Positions 12,836-24,460 are shown, counted from the first letter of the stretch. The stretch is 64,000 nt of DNA from Strongyloides papillosus (GCA_005656395.1 SRSI01000079.1:868001-932000); one strand, 5' to 3'. The notes: a model not told the origin generated them from the sequence alone. Translations and numbers: made by a program.

Positions 12836-14170
12836 TTTAAAAATAGTTGTATATAGTTTTTTTTATTTGTAAATTATTTGTAGTATATTTTTGTGTAATA
12901 ATGTATATAATGTATTAATAGACTTTTTTTGTAATATGAATTTTATTTTCTTAATATTTTATAGAATAAACTATTTTTATGGAATTAATTGGGCTAATTA
13001 TATTATTATCAAGGTTTGTTTACATTTTTAATTCACTAAAAATAGTTCTTTATAAAGGTAATTAATAAATGAACATTAATTTTTCATAAACAAAAACTAT
13101 AGGAGTCTTTCAGAGAACGAAGGGCAAAATAATAAGGAAGCTTGTTTTCAAGACAACCATTTTCAATTACATTCAATCTAGAAAGATGTTCTTTTTTTGT
13201 CCTCTTTAAGCAATTATAATATATTTTGCTTTGAGATAAACAAAAATTGTTATCTAGAATATATTTTTAGTTCATATAGGAAATAGCGTGATAAGAACAT
13301 TATAAATTATAAATAATGAAAAAGTTCATTTAAATGAAGTAGTATTTTTTTTCTTAATCACATTAAATTATCAATTATTATATGGTTTCAGTTGATTGTA
13401 GAAGTTTAGCCATTTTTTTAAAAAATTTACGAAAATATTCCCTTAGGAGAAGGAAAGAAAATAGGAAAGAAAACTTTTAAAAATAAGTTATAATAACGTA
13501 ATTCCTTGATGCATAAGTTTTGTATGTCATAAATTTTATTAAATATACGATTTAACAGAAAAAAGTTTAAAAACATATAATTAATATTCATTTTTTACGT
13601 TATCATCTCATATATCAGAAAATTTCCAGATATAAAGCTAACAAAATTAAGTTGTTTTAATTGGATTCATTAAAAGGGCAAAAGAACTTTTGAGATATTT
13701 TTGTTGATATTTTTGGATAAAATATTATAGTTTCAGGCGGGTAATAAATAATTCATGATAACGTTTAACTTTGTCATATGTTAAATATCAAAGGACGATA
13801 TCAACAATGTTGTAAATTTTAATTGAATAATAAAAAAAGCTTTTATATAGTTTTGTTTCTTTTATAAAATTGTTATTTGTGCAAAAAGATAACTTGATAT
13901 CATAAAATAATTATGTCACTGGAGACTGAAATTATTAGTTTCATGAGGTTTATGGTGATTATTATCTACATAAACTTACATAAATAATATTATAAACAAA
14001 CTAATTGAACCATTTTACTATCTACAAATATAAATTTTTCCTTCTTTTCAACATAATCTTAACAACAATAGAATTTAAAGATTAATTTGTAATAAATATC
14101 ATAGACATATAGAAAGATTATGCCTCATAATAACTTCTTAACATTATAATTAATAAAATTGTATTTCAAT
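12836..14170. other. Intergenic, nothing identified
   Basis: About 1.3 kb of AT-rich sequence after SMC4 with no credible frame on either strand. It includes the convergent 3' flanks of SMC4 and the minus-strand microprotein. Confidence 0.5.
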
Positions 14171-14308
14171 TTAACTTTCTTGAGTGGCAAAATACTTTCC
14201 AACAACCTCAAAAATAGCTGGCAAAAAGAAGCCCCATAAGATGGCCATACAAATAATCGCACCAAGAATGATGATGTACTCAAAAATTCCTATCATGTAA
14301 GCCGGCAT
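14171..14308 (-). CDS. 45-residue single-pass membrane microprotein
   Basis: A short open frame starting MPAYMIGIFEY and ending KYFATQES. Residues about 6-36 are one long hydrophobic helix (containing GAIICMAILWGFFLPAIF) followed by a short polar tail. Composition is unusually balanced for this AT-rich spacer (Pro, Ala, Gly and Trp codons), which supports real coding. The length and single helix resemble membrane-embedded regulatory micropeptides or small complex subunits, but no family was recognised. It is flanked by more than 500 nt of non-coding DNA on both sides. Confidence 0.55.
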   Translation of the reverse strand: MPAYMIGIFEYIIILGAIICMAILWGFFLPAIFEVVGKYFATQES

Positions 14309-14889
14309 TTTTATTGTCCTCAATAAAATATTGATAATTAATAATATTAAAGTAAAGAGATAATATGAGTATATAATTCGAGAATATGCTTTAATGGTAA
14401 ATGAAAATTAATTTAAGTAGGGATGTATTTATAATATAAACTAAGATTTATATATGTATATTTTAAATACATGGGGTGGTAAAAGTTTTTAAAACTTTAT
14501 AAGTAATTGAATGTTAGATATATTCTAAAGTTTACATGAATATGTATTTAGAGATACTTTGGATACTTAAAAAAAGAAGCAATTATAAAAAGATAAAGAT
14601 CTTTTTTTTTATTTTGTCAGAAAAAAGAAATATTTGTGGAAATTATTATGAAGAAAGTTTTTTATTTATTTAACCTTATCAAAGGTGTACAAGAATGGTT
14701 GGTAATATTAATTATATTTATTAAAAGATTTATTTTTATGAAATTGATGTTTTGTAGGAGATTCAAAATACCATTGAATGTTTTGAGCATTACATTGTGT
14801 ATCAGGGATAGAAGTTTTATTATCAGTTGGCATTTTAGTGGAATCTTTAAGGTATTACGAGATAATCTAACTCATTTTATTTGAGTAGT
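14309..14889. other. Intergenic, weak coding hint
   Basis: AT-rich. On the minus strand at about 14,700-14,820 a frame starting MPTDNKTSIPDTQ runs about 41 residues with polar, protein-like composition and could be a detached exon or remnant of the adjacent secreted gene. No splice path was found that joins them. Confidence 0.3.
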
Positions 14890-15459
14890 TTAATTAAAAT
14901 TAAATAAGTCATAATTAGGTTCGTTTCCACCTGATCCTTCTGGCTCCGTAGGATGGTTATTTGAGGTTGAGGAAATTGTTGAAGTTGGAACTTGAGTTGA
15001 AGATATATTAGATATATTTTGATTGACATGTATTCCACTGACTGTTCCTGTTAAATATTCATCTTGATTTTCTGATTCACCACTACCTTCATTTGAAAGT
15101 GTAGGAGTTGTTTCAGTGCCATTATTGTTAACGCAAAGTTCAGGCGAATGTGAAGAACAATTACCAGTTTTCGGATTCGTATAATTATTTAATGTGGTAG
15201 GATTAACTGGAATTTGATTTCCATTTGAGACAGCTTCAGTTCCTGGTTGTTTGCATGTAATAAAAAGTTTGCCACTATTTTCCAGAGATATAAATTCTTC
15301 CAAGCCTTCACGAATGATAACATCATGTATTCTACACCTTTCATCATCATTATTAGGAAGTGCTAAAGGTATTTCAACAGTGGTTATTTCTTCTTTTCTT
15401 CTTAATCCTAATGATTGAGAATAAATTGACATTAGAAACAATGTTAAAAATATCTTCAT
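14890..15459 (-). CDS. Secreted Ser/Thr/Asn-rich protein
   Basis: 189 residues. A clear signal peptide (MKIFLTLFLMSIYSQSLG) is followed by LRRKEE. The mature part has a short mixed region with four cysteines spread over about 90 residues, then a Thr/Ser/Asn/Gly/Pro-rich tail with several N-glycosylation sequons (NYT, NCS, NGT, NIS). This suggests an extracellular, heavily glycosylated mucin-like product. The leader is nearly the same as in the CS-alpha-beta peptide gene 230 nt upstream on the same strand, so the two are probably related by duplication although their mature parts differ. No enzyme domain visible. Confidence 0.7.
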   Translation of the reverse strand: MKIFLTLFLMSIYSQSLGLRRKEEITTVEIPLALPNNDDERCRIHDVIIREGLEEFISLENSGKLFITCKQPGTEAVSNGNQIPVNPTTLNNYTNPKTGNCSSHSPELCVNNNGTETTPTLSNEGSGESENQDEYLTGTVSGIHVNQNISNISSTQVPTSTISSTSNNHPTEPEGSGGNEPNYDLFNFN

Positions 15460-15689
15460 TTTTTTAAATATTGATGCAGATCATTATATTTCTTCTATTT
15501 ATTCAATCTTTATGCAATTATTTATGCAAAAAAATTGAATTTTTAAGTATTAAAAACAAATTAAATATTGATAAATGATAAAAAAAATATTATTTATATT
15601 CAAATTTAAATATAATTAGCAACTAGCTAGTATTTTAGACATTCCTCTCTTTATTAAATTGATAATAACTTTGATAAAAAATGATAACT

Positions 15690-15893
15690 TTAAATATCAG
15701 AACATATACATACTTTATTAAAGATCCATGAAATCTGAATACAATAACCTATATTGTATTTTCTTATAAGACATTCCTTATGGCATGAATTGAATAATAA
15801 TCCACAATAGTCTCCTTGTATAACGTCATTTCTTCTTAATGACAATGATAAAGAATAAATTGATAATAGAAATAATATTAAAAAAAGTTTCAT
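15690..15893 (-). CDS. Secreted CS-alpha-beta (defensin-like) peptide 1
   Basis: 67 residues. Signal peptide MKLFLILFLLSIYSLSLS, then LRRND. The mature part has six cysteines spaced C-x6-C-x3-C-x9-C-x10-C-x1-C. The C-x3-C plus C-x-C signature is the knot of CS-alpha-beta peptides (defensins, drosomycin and related folds). Many are antimicrobial, but ion-channel ligands share the fold, so function is not settled. Its leader resembles that of the Ser/Thr-rich neighbour. It ends four residues after the last cysteine. Confidence 0.72.
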   Translation of the reverse strand: MKLFLILFLLSIYSLSLSLRRNDVIQGDYCGLLFNSCHKECLIRKYNIGYCIQISWIFNKVCICSDI

Positions 15894-16169
15894 TGTTTTA
15901 AGAGGTTATATAGATAAGGAAAGTTAAAATTTGTTTTATGTCTTGAATTATTATAGAATTATTTATATGCAAAATTAGAATTTTTTTAGAACGAATATAT
16001 ATTAAATTTAGTGATAAAATGATAAATGGTGGAAAAAAAGTAATTTATTTGTGTTTATTATTTGTAATTATTAGTAAAAAGTTTAATAATGCTTTAAAAT
16101 TGATATATATTTAATTATTAATAAAAATAGTAAAGCATAAACAATCTTACGAATCCTTCATATAAAATA

Positions 16170-16415
16170 TCAAGATGGTGCAACTGTAGCAGAATTTGAG
16201 CATTCACACTTTTTGTTAAAGATAAATAAAAAAGTCCCAACACATTTGCCCGATTGAAAACCTTGGATTTTACAATGTTGATCACACGAATATTGCACTC
16301 TATGTACCATTCTTTCGCATGCCATATACTTCCAATTCTCTCCTTCTACACCGTCATTTCCTTGGACAAAGTTGGTAGTAATAATAAAAATGAAAAAAAT
16401 TATGAAGATACGCAT
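16170..16415 (-). CDS. Secreted CS-alpha-beta (defensin-like) peptide 2
   Basis: 81 residues. Signal peptide MRIFIIFFIFIITTNFVQG, then an acidic stretch (NDGVEGEN) and six cysteines spaced C-x10-C-x3-C-x9-C-x11-C-x1-C, the same fold signature as the peptide 280 nt downstream. Both share a hydrophobic FIFNK/WIFNK segment just before the final C-x-C. Same strand and close spacing indicate tandem duplication with strong divergence of the mature part, as expected for immune or host-interaction peptides. Confidence 0.72.
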   Translation of the reverse strand: MRIFIIFFIFIITTNFVQGNDGVEGENWKYMACERMVHRVQYSCDQHCKIQGFQSGKCVGTFLFIFNKKCECSNSATVAPS

Positions 16416-16938
16416 AATTGTTTTTTAAAAAAAGTAATTCACTCTTATATTTATTAATAATTTATATTGGTAAAAAATTTAACATTATTTTGAATATAAT
16501 AATATATGCAAAGTTTATTAGAGATTCTTTAAATTTAAATACATTATCTTGTGCTATATCAACTTCTGGTAAGTTATTCATGATGTGTATTGGGAATAAT
16601 TCAAAACAACTTCTTTTTACACAGTAATTTCTATCTTATTTAAATATTTAAAATTTCTTATTATTTAAAAAGTCTAAAATAATGATAATATTACGTTAAT
16701 TAAAAAAAATCGATATGTCAACGAATATATATTCTTGGAGTACCAAATATATATCTATAGGTTTCTTTGTATTTTTATTCTTTAAAAGATAGTCATTGAT
16801 ATTGTAAATCCCTTTATTAAAAAACTGATAATTCCACTTTAATCACTTCAACATAGTAAAAAATTGTAAAAATAAAACATTTAAAAAATTCCAAAAAAAG
16901 AAGTAAAACTAATAATAAAATTTTAAAACAAGATAACT
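16416..16938. other. Intergenic, nothing identified
   Basis: AT-rich spacer between the CS-alpha-beta peptide gene and the MATH-BTB gene. No convincing feature. Confidence 0.5.
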
Positions 16939-18234
16939 TTAATAATCAACTGCTTCATCTTTTATAGGTGATGGTTCACCTGAAATGATGCATTCTAGAA
17001 CACTATTGGCCAATATTGGACGTGCCATCTTCAATTCTGACCACTCATCCATCTTTAGAATTACCTTATGAAATCTTGAGATCTATAAAAAAGTTTTTAA
17101 TAAAAATATTTTTGATTAATTATTATTATTAATATAAATGTACCTTTTGCATACATGCATCCATTAGAGATTCAGCATTATAAATATCGGCTTCCTCAAT
17201 TAACTTGCAAACATTTTCATTCGACAATTTAGTTGAAAGTTTTTCTTCACATATTATTTTAAGTTGACTTAAGATATATTTTTCAGCTAATCTTAATAAC
17301 TGAATCCCTTCATCAACTTCTAAATCTTTTAATACTTCTCCTGTGTATATGTATTTAAGCATCTCACTAACAGCACCGGGTGTTGAATCTTCGATAATAA
17401 CACTATTATTAATTGCTTCTTTGGTATCAGAATGCTTGAACATTGCCTTAAAGACAGAACTTTGTGAAGCCAACATAAATTTATGAACTGGAAATTCTTG
17501 TCCCTGGCAAATAATTTTACAATCTGTCAAATCTTTTGATTCATACATTTCAGCAAATTTATTAAAATATCTCCTATCAACAGGTGTTAACTCTCTGTTA
17601 AAATTTGATAAGACTTCCTGACATAATACTTCTTCTGGGTTAAGTAAAAATTCGATTTCAACCATTATAAGTATAGATTGATCATCTCTGATACAACCAT
17701 GAATTATTGATCTTGAAAGGCTTGCAAGACAAGTACTTTGTGATCTACTGGTATTTAATGAATGAAAACTATGTGAGTTAACATTATAATATCCTCCAAA
17801 ACTCCCATTTCTATTAAAAAATATCTTACATCTAACTTTCAAGTTTATCTCTCGGCCTGGTGATGTAGTGATGACGTTTAAATAGAGGCGAACAGTGTTA
17901 TAATCTTCATACGAATGTCCACGGTGGCCATGTGGATTAAATTGTAACTGCCAACAGATATCTGGAGCATCAGGACTTTTGAAGACGGAACTTTTTAAAA
18001 TTAAATCTTCATCTCCGATATCAAATAATAAACCAAAATTATTTATCTAAATGGGAAGAACATTAAAATTCTATATAATCAAAAATTAAAACTTACAGAC
18101 CACTTTTGTGATACTTTTATATATTCGAAATTAGTACAACATTCATTTTCATATCCAGTCGTTCTTTTCCTCTTTAGTGGTGGTGATTTTGGACTTGGAG
18201 GACAATCTAAATTTGTATTATTCTCATCACTCAT
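16939..18234 (-). CDS. MATH-BTB protein (SPOP-like CUL3 adaptor)
   Basis: Three exons on the minus strand: 18234-18097, 18046-17144 and 17082-16939, with introns of 50 and 61 nt, all phase 0; 394 residues. After a short N-terminus with a basic PPLKRKR patch, the MATH domain (about 38-200) begins SQKWSINNFGLLFD, as in SPOP. The BTB/POZ domain (about 230-335) includes LTDCKIICQGQEFPVHKFML and YIYTGEVLKDLE, followed by a BACK-like helical tail (LRLAEKYILSQLK, NVCKLIEEADIYNAESL). MATH recruits substrates and BTB binds cullin-3 for ubiquitination. Strongly matches nematode BATH/MEL-26-type proteins; the exact orthologue is not resolved. Confidence 0.9.
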
Positions 18235-20164
18235 TTTAACCCTAAAAATATTGAATGATAATTTTTACACGTTACCCAATAGATAGGAAAAAATAATAAT
18301 TTTGTGTTAACTCATAAAGTTAATGCAAATAAACATCCATCAATATATATCGTCATGCTTAAGAACACAAATCCAAATAAGCAACCGCAACAACGAACAT
18401 TTTTTTTATGGCACGTGCTTAATTGATTGCACTCACAAAAATATTTTTTTCATTATCTTTAAATACATGAAAATAATTTTTAATCAAAAATAATTGAAAG
18501 AAAATTTCTAATATAATTTCATTGTACAATTTACGTTTTCTAGTAGTGATAAAAACAATTTTTCTATAAAATATGTACTTTTTATTTTTTGTTTTTTATT
18601 ATAAATAAACTAGTATTTTTATTATAATATAATACCAGAAGAGTTAGAAGATAACTATGCTATTGGGAGAAAAAATGTTTATATTAAATTATGATATGAA
18701 AATAAAAATAGGACAAAAGAATAAAACATAATGATGTAAATATTAAAAAGCTTTTCTAAATGAAAGTAAAAAACATAGAGGATGTAATTAAAAATAATGA
18801 TCATATTTTTTTTACTTCTTATCAAAAAAAGTTAAAATTCTTATAAAAAAATAAATATTTCTTTTAATACAATTTTTAAAAATTGAACTTTAAACTTTTA
18901 ATTAAGTTATCAATACTTTAAAAGATTAATAAATGATAATTGAGTTAATTTTTAATATATCACATAAATAATATAATTTATTAAAATTATTCTTGAAAAT
19001 GAACAAGATGTTTGCACTTTCAAAATACTTAACTCCTATGATAACAAATATGTGATCATCCTTCTTGAAAATAATCTTTTATAAACAACTGCTTCATTTC
19101 GTAATATTAGATATTGATGAAATGTTGAGAAATTTAAAACACAATATTAAAATTTTCTTTATTAATTTTATAATAAAATGAAATTATTAGAAATTTAGTA
19201 TTTGTATAATTTTCTCAACTTTTATGATTGAAAGTATAGATAATGGAGAACTTAACTATCTTCAAGAAGCCTTATGTTTTTGAAGTATGCGACAAATACC
19301 ATTTATATGAATACAACAATTCATCTTTCAATAGTAATTTGTAAAAAATAACTTAATAATGAGATTAACTAAATTTGTAGTTTAAGTGAAAATATCCATT
19401 TAATATTTAAGTTGAGATTCTAAATGATATATTATTAAGTTCTAATATTTTTTGTTTAGAAGGCATGAGTCAAAAACTTCCAAATAGTCTTCTATCTTTC
19501 AATAATTTCACATACTCATTACATAGATAACCCTCAAAACTTATCTGATAACTCAATTTTTTTGTACAATATTTTTTAAAATTTACTATTGAATTCATTC
19601 TTAATTAACGTGACAATACATTAAGTTTAAATATATAATTTCGCTATTAAAATGTAATACATTTTTAATATTTTTTAAAATTTTAGTGATTAATAAAGAT
19701 AAAAGATAAAATATAAAAAATACTCCAATTGATGATATTTATTAAAATTAATTGGTTAATGACCATCTCAAGAATGATCATTACAAGTTATTAGATCTAT
19801 AGTTCAAGAAAAATCGTTCAAAAAATGCTCCATGTTTGAATGTACATAACTTTGATTAAAGTCAACTTCTAAGAGTGGTCTTAAGATAAGAATATATAAG
19901 TGAATATGAGCTTTAAAATAAGCATAATATCATTAAGAAATAATCAGTATAAAAAAGTTACTGATTAGATATGGCAAACGTGGTTTTTTAGAAAAAAATT
20001 TCAGTGATCCACAAAAGTTTTAAAGAGGTGTCTAACCAAGTATCTCACCATATAGATAAAATTTCAATGGAGAATTTTTAAGTAAAGCAAGCTTGAGTAC
20101 TTGTTTTTGATAGAAAAAATGATAAAATAGAGTGTTAGAAGCGATTTAAAAAGATATTTAATGT
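18235..20164. other. Intergenic, nothing identified
   Basis: About 1.9 kb of AT-rich sequence between the divergent promoter side of the MATH-BTB gene and a TIR element. No supported gene. Confidence 0.5.
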
Positions 20165-20172
20165 ATCATGTA

Positions 20173-22155
20173 TAGCAACCTGTCATCCTTAATGTTTTTA
20201 AAAAAACATTATTCCAATGATAAAAAGTTGTTGAAAAGTGTTTACTTTTTTAATGATAAATAACATTTTAATAAATAACAATAATGATAAACAAATAACA
20301 TATTCATAATCAGCGTAAAATTTTGAATCTATTGATATATAAATTTGTTAAAAATTCAAAAAAATTTTTTTTTGTTGATAATCAATTAACCTATATCTTT
20401 CTTAAAAACTAAAATTTCAAGAATCTGTTCCATGCGTTTGTAGAACAAATTCGTGGCTACAAAATGAGATATCAACCATTTCTGTAACTTATATACACAC
20501 TTCAATAAATATTATTAAATTATTTTAGTCAACTTCAATAAAATATGAAAAAAATTATTAAAAATATTAATTTTTAGACAATAAAACAAAATTTAAAAAA
20601 TCTGTCCCATGCGTTTGTAGAACAAACTCTTGGCTACAAAACGAGACTTTAACCATCTCTATATCTTAAGTACAAGCTCCAATAAATATTTCTAAAGATT
20701 TTCATTCAGGTATGGAAAAATTTTTTGAAAATTATTTTAAAATTTTTAAATTTATATAAATCCACAATAAAACAAAATTTAAAAAATCTGTCCCATGCGT
20801 TTGTAGAACAAACTCTTGGCTACAAAACGAGACTATAAACATCTCTGTATCTTAAGTACAGGCTCCAATAAATATTCCTAAAGATTTTCATTCAAGTATA
20901 GAAAATTTTTAAAAATTTATTTTAATTTTGAATAATTTTACTAAAAAGTAATATTTCCAAAATCTGTCCCATGCGTTTGTAGACCAAACCCTTGGCTACA
21001 AAATGACACCCTAACCATTTCTGTAGCTTAAGCACAGGCTTCAATAAATATTCCTAAAGATTTTTATTCAGGTATGGGAAAATTTTTTAAAAACTTATTA
21101 TTAATTTTTAAATTTAAATAATTCCACAATAAAACAATATTTAAAAAATCTGTCCCATGCGTTTGTAGAACAAACTGTTGGCTACAAAATGAGACTACAG
21201 TCATATCTTTATCTTAAGCACAGGCTTCAATAAATATTCCTAAAGATTTTTATTCAAATATAGAAAATTTTTAGAAATTTATTTTAATTTTGAATAATTT
21301 CCTTAAAAAATAATATTTTGAAAATCTGTCCCATGCGTTTGTAGAACAAACCCTTGGCTACAAAATGACACCCTAACCATTTCTGTAGCTCAAGCACAGG
21401 CTTCAATAAATATTCCTAAAGATTTTTATTCAAGTATAGAAAATTTTTAAAAATTTATTTTAATTTTGAATAATTTCCTTAAAAAGTAATATTTTGAAAA
21501 TCTGTCCCATGCGTTTGTAGAACAAACCCTTGGCTACAAAATGACACCCTAACCATTTCTGTAGCTCAAGCACAGGCTTCAATAAATATTCCTAAAGATT
21601 TTTATTCAAGTATAGGAAATTTTTAAAAATTTATTTTAATTTTGAATAATTTCACTAAAAAGTAATATTTCAAAAATCTGTCCCATGCGTTTGTAGAACA
21701 AACCCTTGGCTACAAAATGACACCCTAACCATTTCTGTAACTCAAGCACAGGCTTCAAAAAAAATTATAATTTAACCACAATCAAGTTTAGTTTAATAGA
21801 AATATCATTTCATGTTTAAATGCTTTTTTTTCAATTTTATTTCTGTAATAATCTTCTTCATTGTTTATTTTCTATTAAAAAGTTGTAATTAACTCATATT
21901 TTTTTGTATATTTGTATAAATACTGTAATAGTAAACAAATAAATAACTAACGTAAAGATTACTTGGAATTTTGTCACTGTAACTTTTATCCTAAGAAGAA
22001 AATTTTGTTTACTTCATTTTTTAGGTGTTTACAAACAACTTTTTTAAAATATAATTTTAAAAATAGATTCCCCATGTTAAATTACATATACTTGTAAATT
22101 TTTAAGGCATAATAATCATTTTAAAATTTCTACAAATTTAGATGGCAGGTTGCTA
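20173..22155. mobile_element. Non-autonomous TIR element A (8-bp target duplication)
   Basis: 1,983 bp bounded by inverted repeats TAGCAACCTGTCATC (left) and the complement of TAGCAACCTGCCATC (right), 14 of 15 identical. The flanks are a perfect 8-bp direct repeat ATCATGTA (20165-20172 and 22156-22163). An 8-bp target duplication is typical of hAT-superfamily DNA transposons. There is no transposase frame; the interior is mostly a tandem array of ~177-bp units. A second element with the same ends lies at 51852-53497. Confidence 0.85.
20418..21758 (+). repeat. Tandem array of eight ~177-bp units in element A
   Basis: The core CATGCGTTTGTAGA starts near 20431, 20608, 20793, 20970, 21155, 21331, 21508 and 21683, spacings 177, 185, 177, 185, 176, 177 and 175. 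Each unit also carries TTGGCTACAAAA and CAGGCTTCAATAAATATT. The first copy is the most diverged and the last is cut at its AT-rich part. Alternating 177/185 spacing at the left end hints at dimer-wise amplification. Confidence 0.92.
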
Positions 22156-22163
22156 ATCATGTA

Positions 22164-22837
22164 TTTATAAAAAATGATTCAAAAGAACCTTATAAGGATA
22201 TTATCGTTAGATACTTATAAATTTCAATATATTTATTGTGGAAAGATTATATGAATGTGGTTTATTTATTATAAAGCTACTTTATATGACTTCTTTTTTG
22301 TTAAAATTTATGCTACATAGATAGAGCATTCATAGAATATACTTGAATAATTGTCTAAGAATGGCTTTTATTACAATAAATGGCTTAAGAATACACTCTT
22401 TTTTGTAAATAACATGGGAGAGATAACATTTTCAAATAGAATTCTTCCGTATGGAGTCACTTCATTGACTGAAAACATCCCAATAAATCGTATTTTGTAT
22501 CAAAAACATCCTAGTGAAGTTGGCTTTACTTAGAAATTCTCTATTAAAATTTTATCCAAGCGGAGAGTGTAGATTACGCAATATTTGTACACAAATAAAA
22601 CATTTTTCATTAAATTATGATTTATTTAAATCAGATATACAACAAAAGTAACATTCATACTCCGAAAACTTTAAATTTTTAGGCATTTTCTTTGTCCTAT
22701 TCATAATAGAAGTTATATAAGTAAATCTTTAATATTACTAAGTACAGATTATCAATAAAAAGAAAACTCTTTTTACATTTAATTATTTTATTAATAAAAC
22801 TAGGAAATAAAAATTAATTATAAATAATAAAGTATAT
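22164..22837. other. Intergenic, nothing identified
   Basis: AT-rich spacer between TIR element A and the 3' end of the minus-strand F-box/LRR-like gene. The short frames here look random. Confidence 0.5.
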
Positions 22838-24460
22838 TTAAAATGCATTTTCAAACATATCCAAGTGCTTAATGTAATTTTTCCAGTCAAAAATGTTATC
22901 AAACACAACGCTGTATTTCATATATGTATTACAAATATTTCTAAATGAATGTTTGAAATATTTACCATAAAAATTTTTCAAAAAGTGATGCAAATTATCA
23001 TTTGACAATTTACCAATTTCGTTACTAAAATTATCGTTTTGTGGGTGAATAATAAACATCTTCACATTTCTGGGTACATTTAATTTGTAAAATCCTTTGA
23101 GATTTATAACTTTCAATGTCTCCATTTTTTCTATAAAATTTGTAGATACTGGTTCCAGTATAGATAGATATATGTTCTCAAGTTTGGAGCAGTTGGTAGA
23201 TAAAAACTCACCAACATCATTTGTCATTTTTGGAATGCCATTTAAATATAATGTTTTCAGGTTTTCTCCAAGTAATAAACAAAAATCTTTTGCAAATTGA
23301 CTTTTAACATCTAAAGATTTTTCATAGTTACTCTTAATTTCATACATATCAGAACAGTTTTGTATTTCAAGGAAAAAGCTTTGAATTTGAGACATTTTTT
23401 GAATAGCAGCTAAATCAACATACTCAGAAAATATATTCAATGCGTTAACATTTATAATATTCTCAAATAGTTGATCACGTAATTCTATTTTAAGTTCGGT
23501 AAGATTTGTAAAATATGGCAAAGCTTTGAAAAAAGATTGAAAAATTGATTTATCATATAAACTAACTGATAATGAGACCACATTATTAACAGGATATGTA
23601 GGAAATAAATTTTGGCTAGAAATAACTTCAAAAAATTGAATATTACAAATAAAAGATCCATTTAGTGAAGTTACAATATTATTGCTTTCAGCTATCATTA
23701 AAATTTGTCTAAACTTTTCAGAATCTTTTGGTCCAAGAACTCCATAAAAGTTTATTTTACCATTTTTATTTGAATTTAACTGTTGAAAAATTTTTTGCAA
23801 GACTTGGGTATGTGAATTGATTTCATATTGAGCCAAATTTTTTATAAAAAAATGGATTTCTCTTAAACTTGGTAATTGTGTTGTGATATCTTGAGATACT
23901 TCTTGATTTTCTTTACAATATTCAATTAATTCATTAAAATTTAACTTTTTTATAACTTGTATTCTTGGAGATTTAAGATATTTAATGATATAAAATTGAA
24001 TTTCTTTAATATTAAGTAACTCCAATGTTGTAGCATTGTAACATTTATCGAATATTCTATCAATAAAATCAGCATATAATTGAGAAAAAAAATGACGTCG
24101 ATTATTTTCATATTTACTGTAATTGTCTGAAAAACGCACACTTATTGTATGAATGTGCTCGAAGTTTACTCTTTCAATAGAATTAAGATATTGATAAAGT
24201 GTGCTTAGTGTGTATTTTGAACCTTCGTAAAATATGGAAAGATCATTCCAAGTTGTTACTTCATTCTTTTCCATGCCTTCATGTTCAAAAAATAAAGTAT
24301 TTTCTGGTATATTAAAGGTTTTTCTTACAGAATTGTTAATCATTGAATTTCTTATTTGGTTTGATGCTTGAATCAAGGAGTCAAAATCTTGCATTGATCC
24401 AATATTGTTAATAAGAATTTTAGAAATAGGATAATGTAGACAGGTAGTTTCAAACTCCAT
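22838..24460 (-). CDS. F-box/LRR-like protein, fast-evolving
   Basis: Single exon, 540 residues. The first ~40 residues (HYPISKILINNIGSMQDFDSL) look like a degenerate F-box. The rest shows irregular leucine-rich segments such as LPSLREIHFF, FTNLTELKIEL, LKTLYLNG and LKVINLKG, with the low-identity style of nematode F-box families, which act as substrate receptors in SCF ubiquitin ligases. No signal peptide or membrane segment. Very rich in Asn, Ile, Phe and Lys, following local base composition. Isolated by about 1 kb on the 5' side. F-box identity is inferred from layout and weak motif. Confidence 0.7.
   Translation of the reverse strand: MEFETTCLHYPISKILINNIGSMQDFDSLIQASNQIRNSMINNSVRKTFNIPENTLFFEHEGMEKNEVTTWNDLSIFYEGSKYTLSTLYQYLNSIERVNFEHIHTISVRFSDNYSKYENNRRHFFSQLYADFIDRIFDKCYNATTLELLNIKEIQFYIIKYLKSPRIQVIKKLNFNELIEYCKENQEVSQDITTQLPSLREIHFFIKNLAQYEINSHTQVLQKIFQQLNSNKNGKINFYGVLGPKDSEKFRQILMIAESNNIVTSLNGSFICNIQFFEVISSQNLFPTYPVNNVVSLSVSLYDKSIFQSFFKALPYFTNLTELKIELRDQLFENIINVNALNIFSEYVDLAAIQKMSQIQSFFLEIQNCSDMYEIKSNYEKSLDVKSQFAKDFCLLLGENLKTLYLNGIPKMTNDVGEFLSTNCSKLENIYLSILEPVSTNFIEKMETLKVINLKGFYKLNVPRNVKMFIIHPQNDNFSNEIGKLSNDNLHHFLKNFYGKYFKHSFRNICNTYMKYSVVFDNIFDWKNYIKHLDMFENAF

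Noticed and set aside
14636..14884. 82-residue plus-strand frame
   Set aside because: No ATG at its start, no domain, and opposite to a more protein-like minus-strand frame; likely chance.
20418..21758. CRISPR-like regular array
   Set aside because: Units are ~177 bp tandem satellite copies with no unique spacers, inside a TIR element of a eukaryotic genome.
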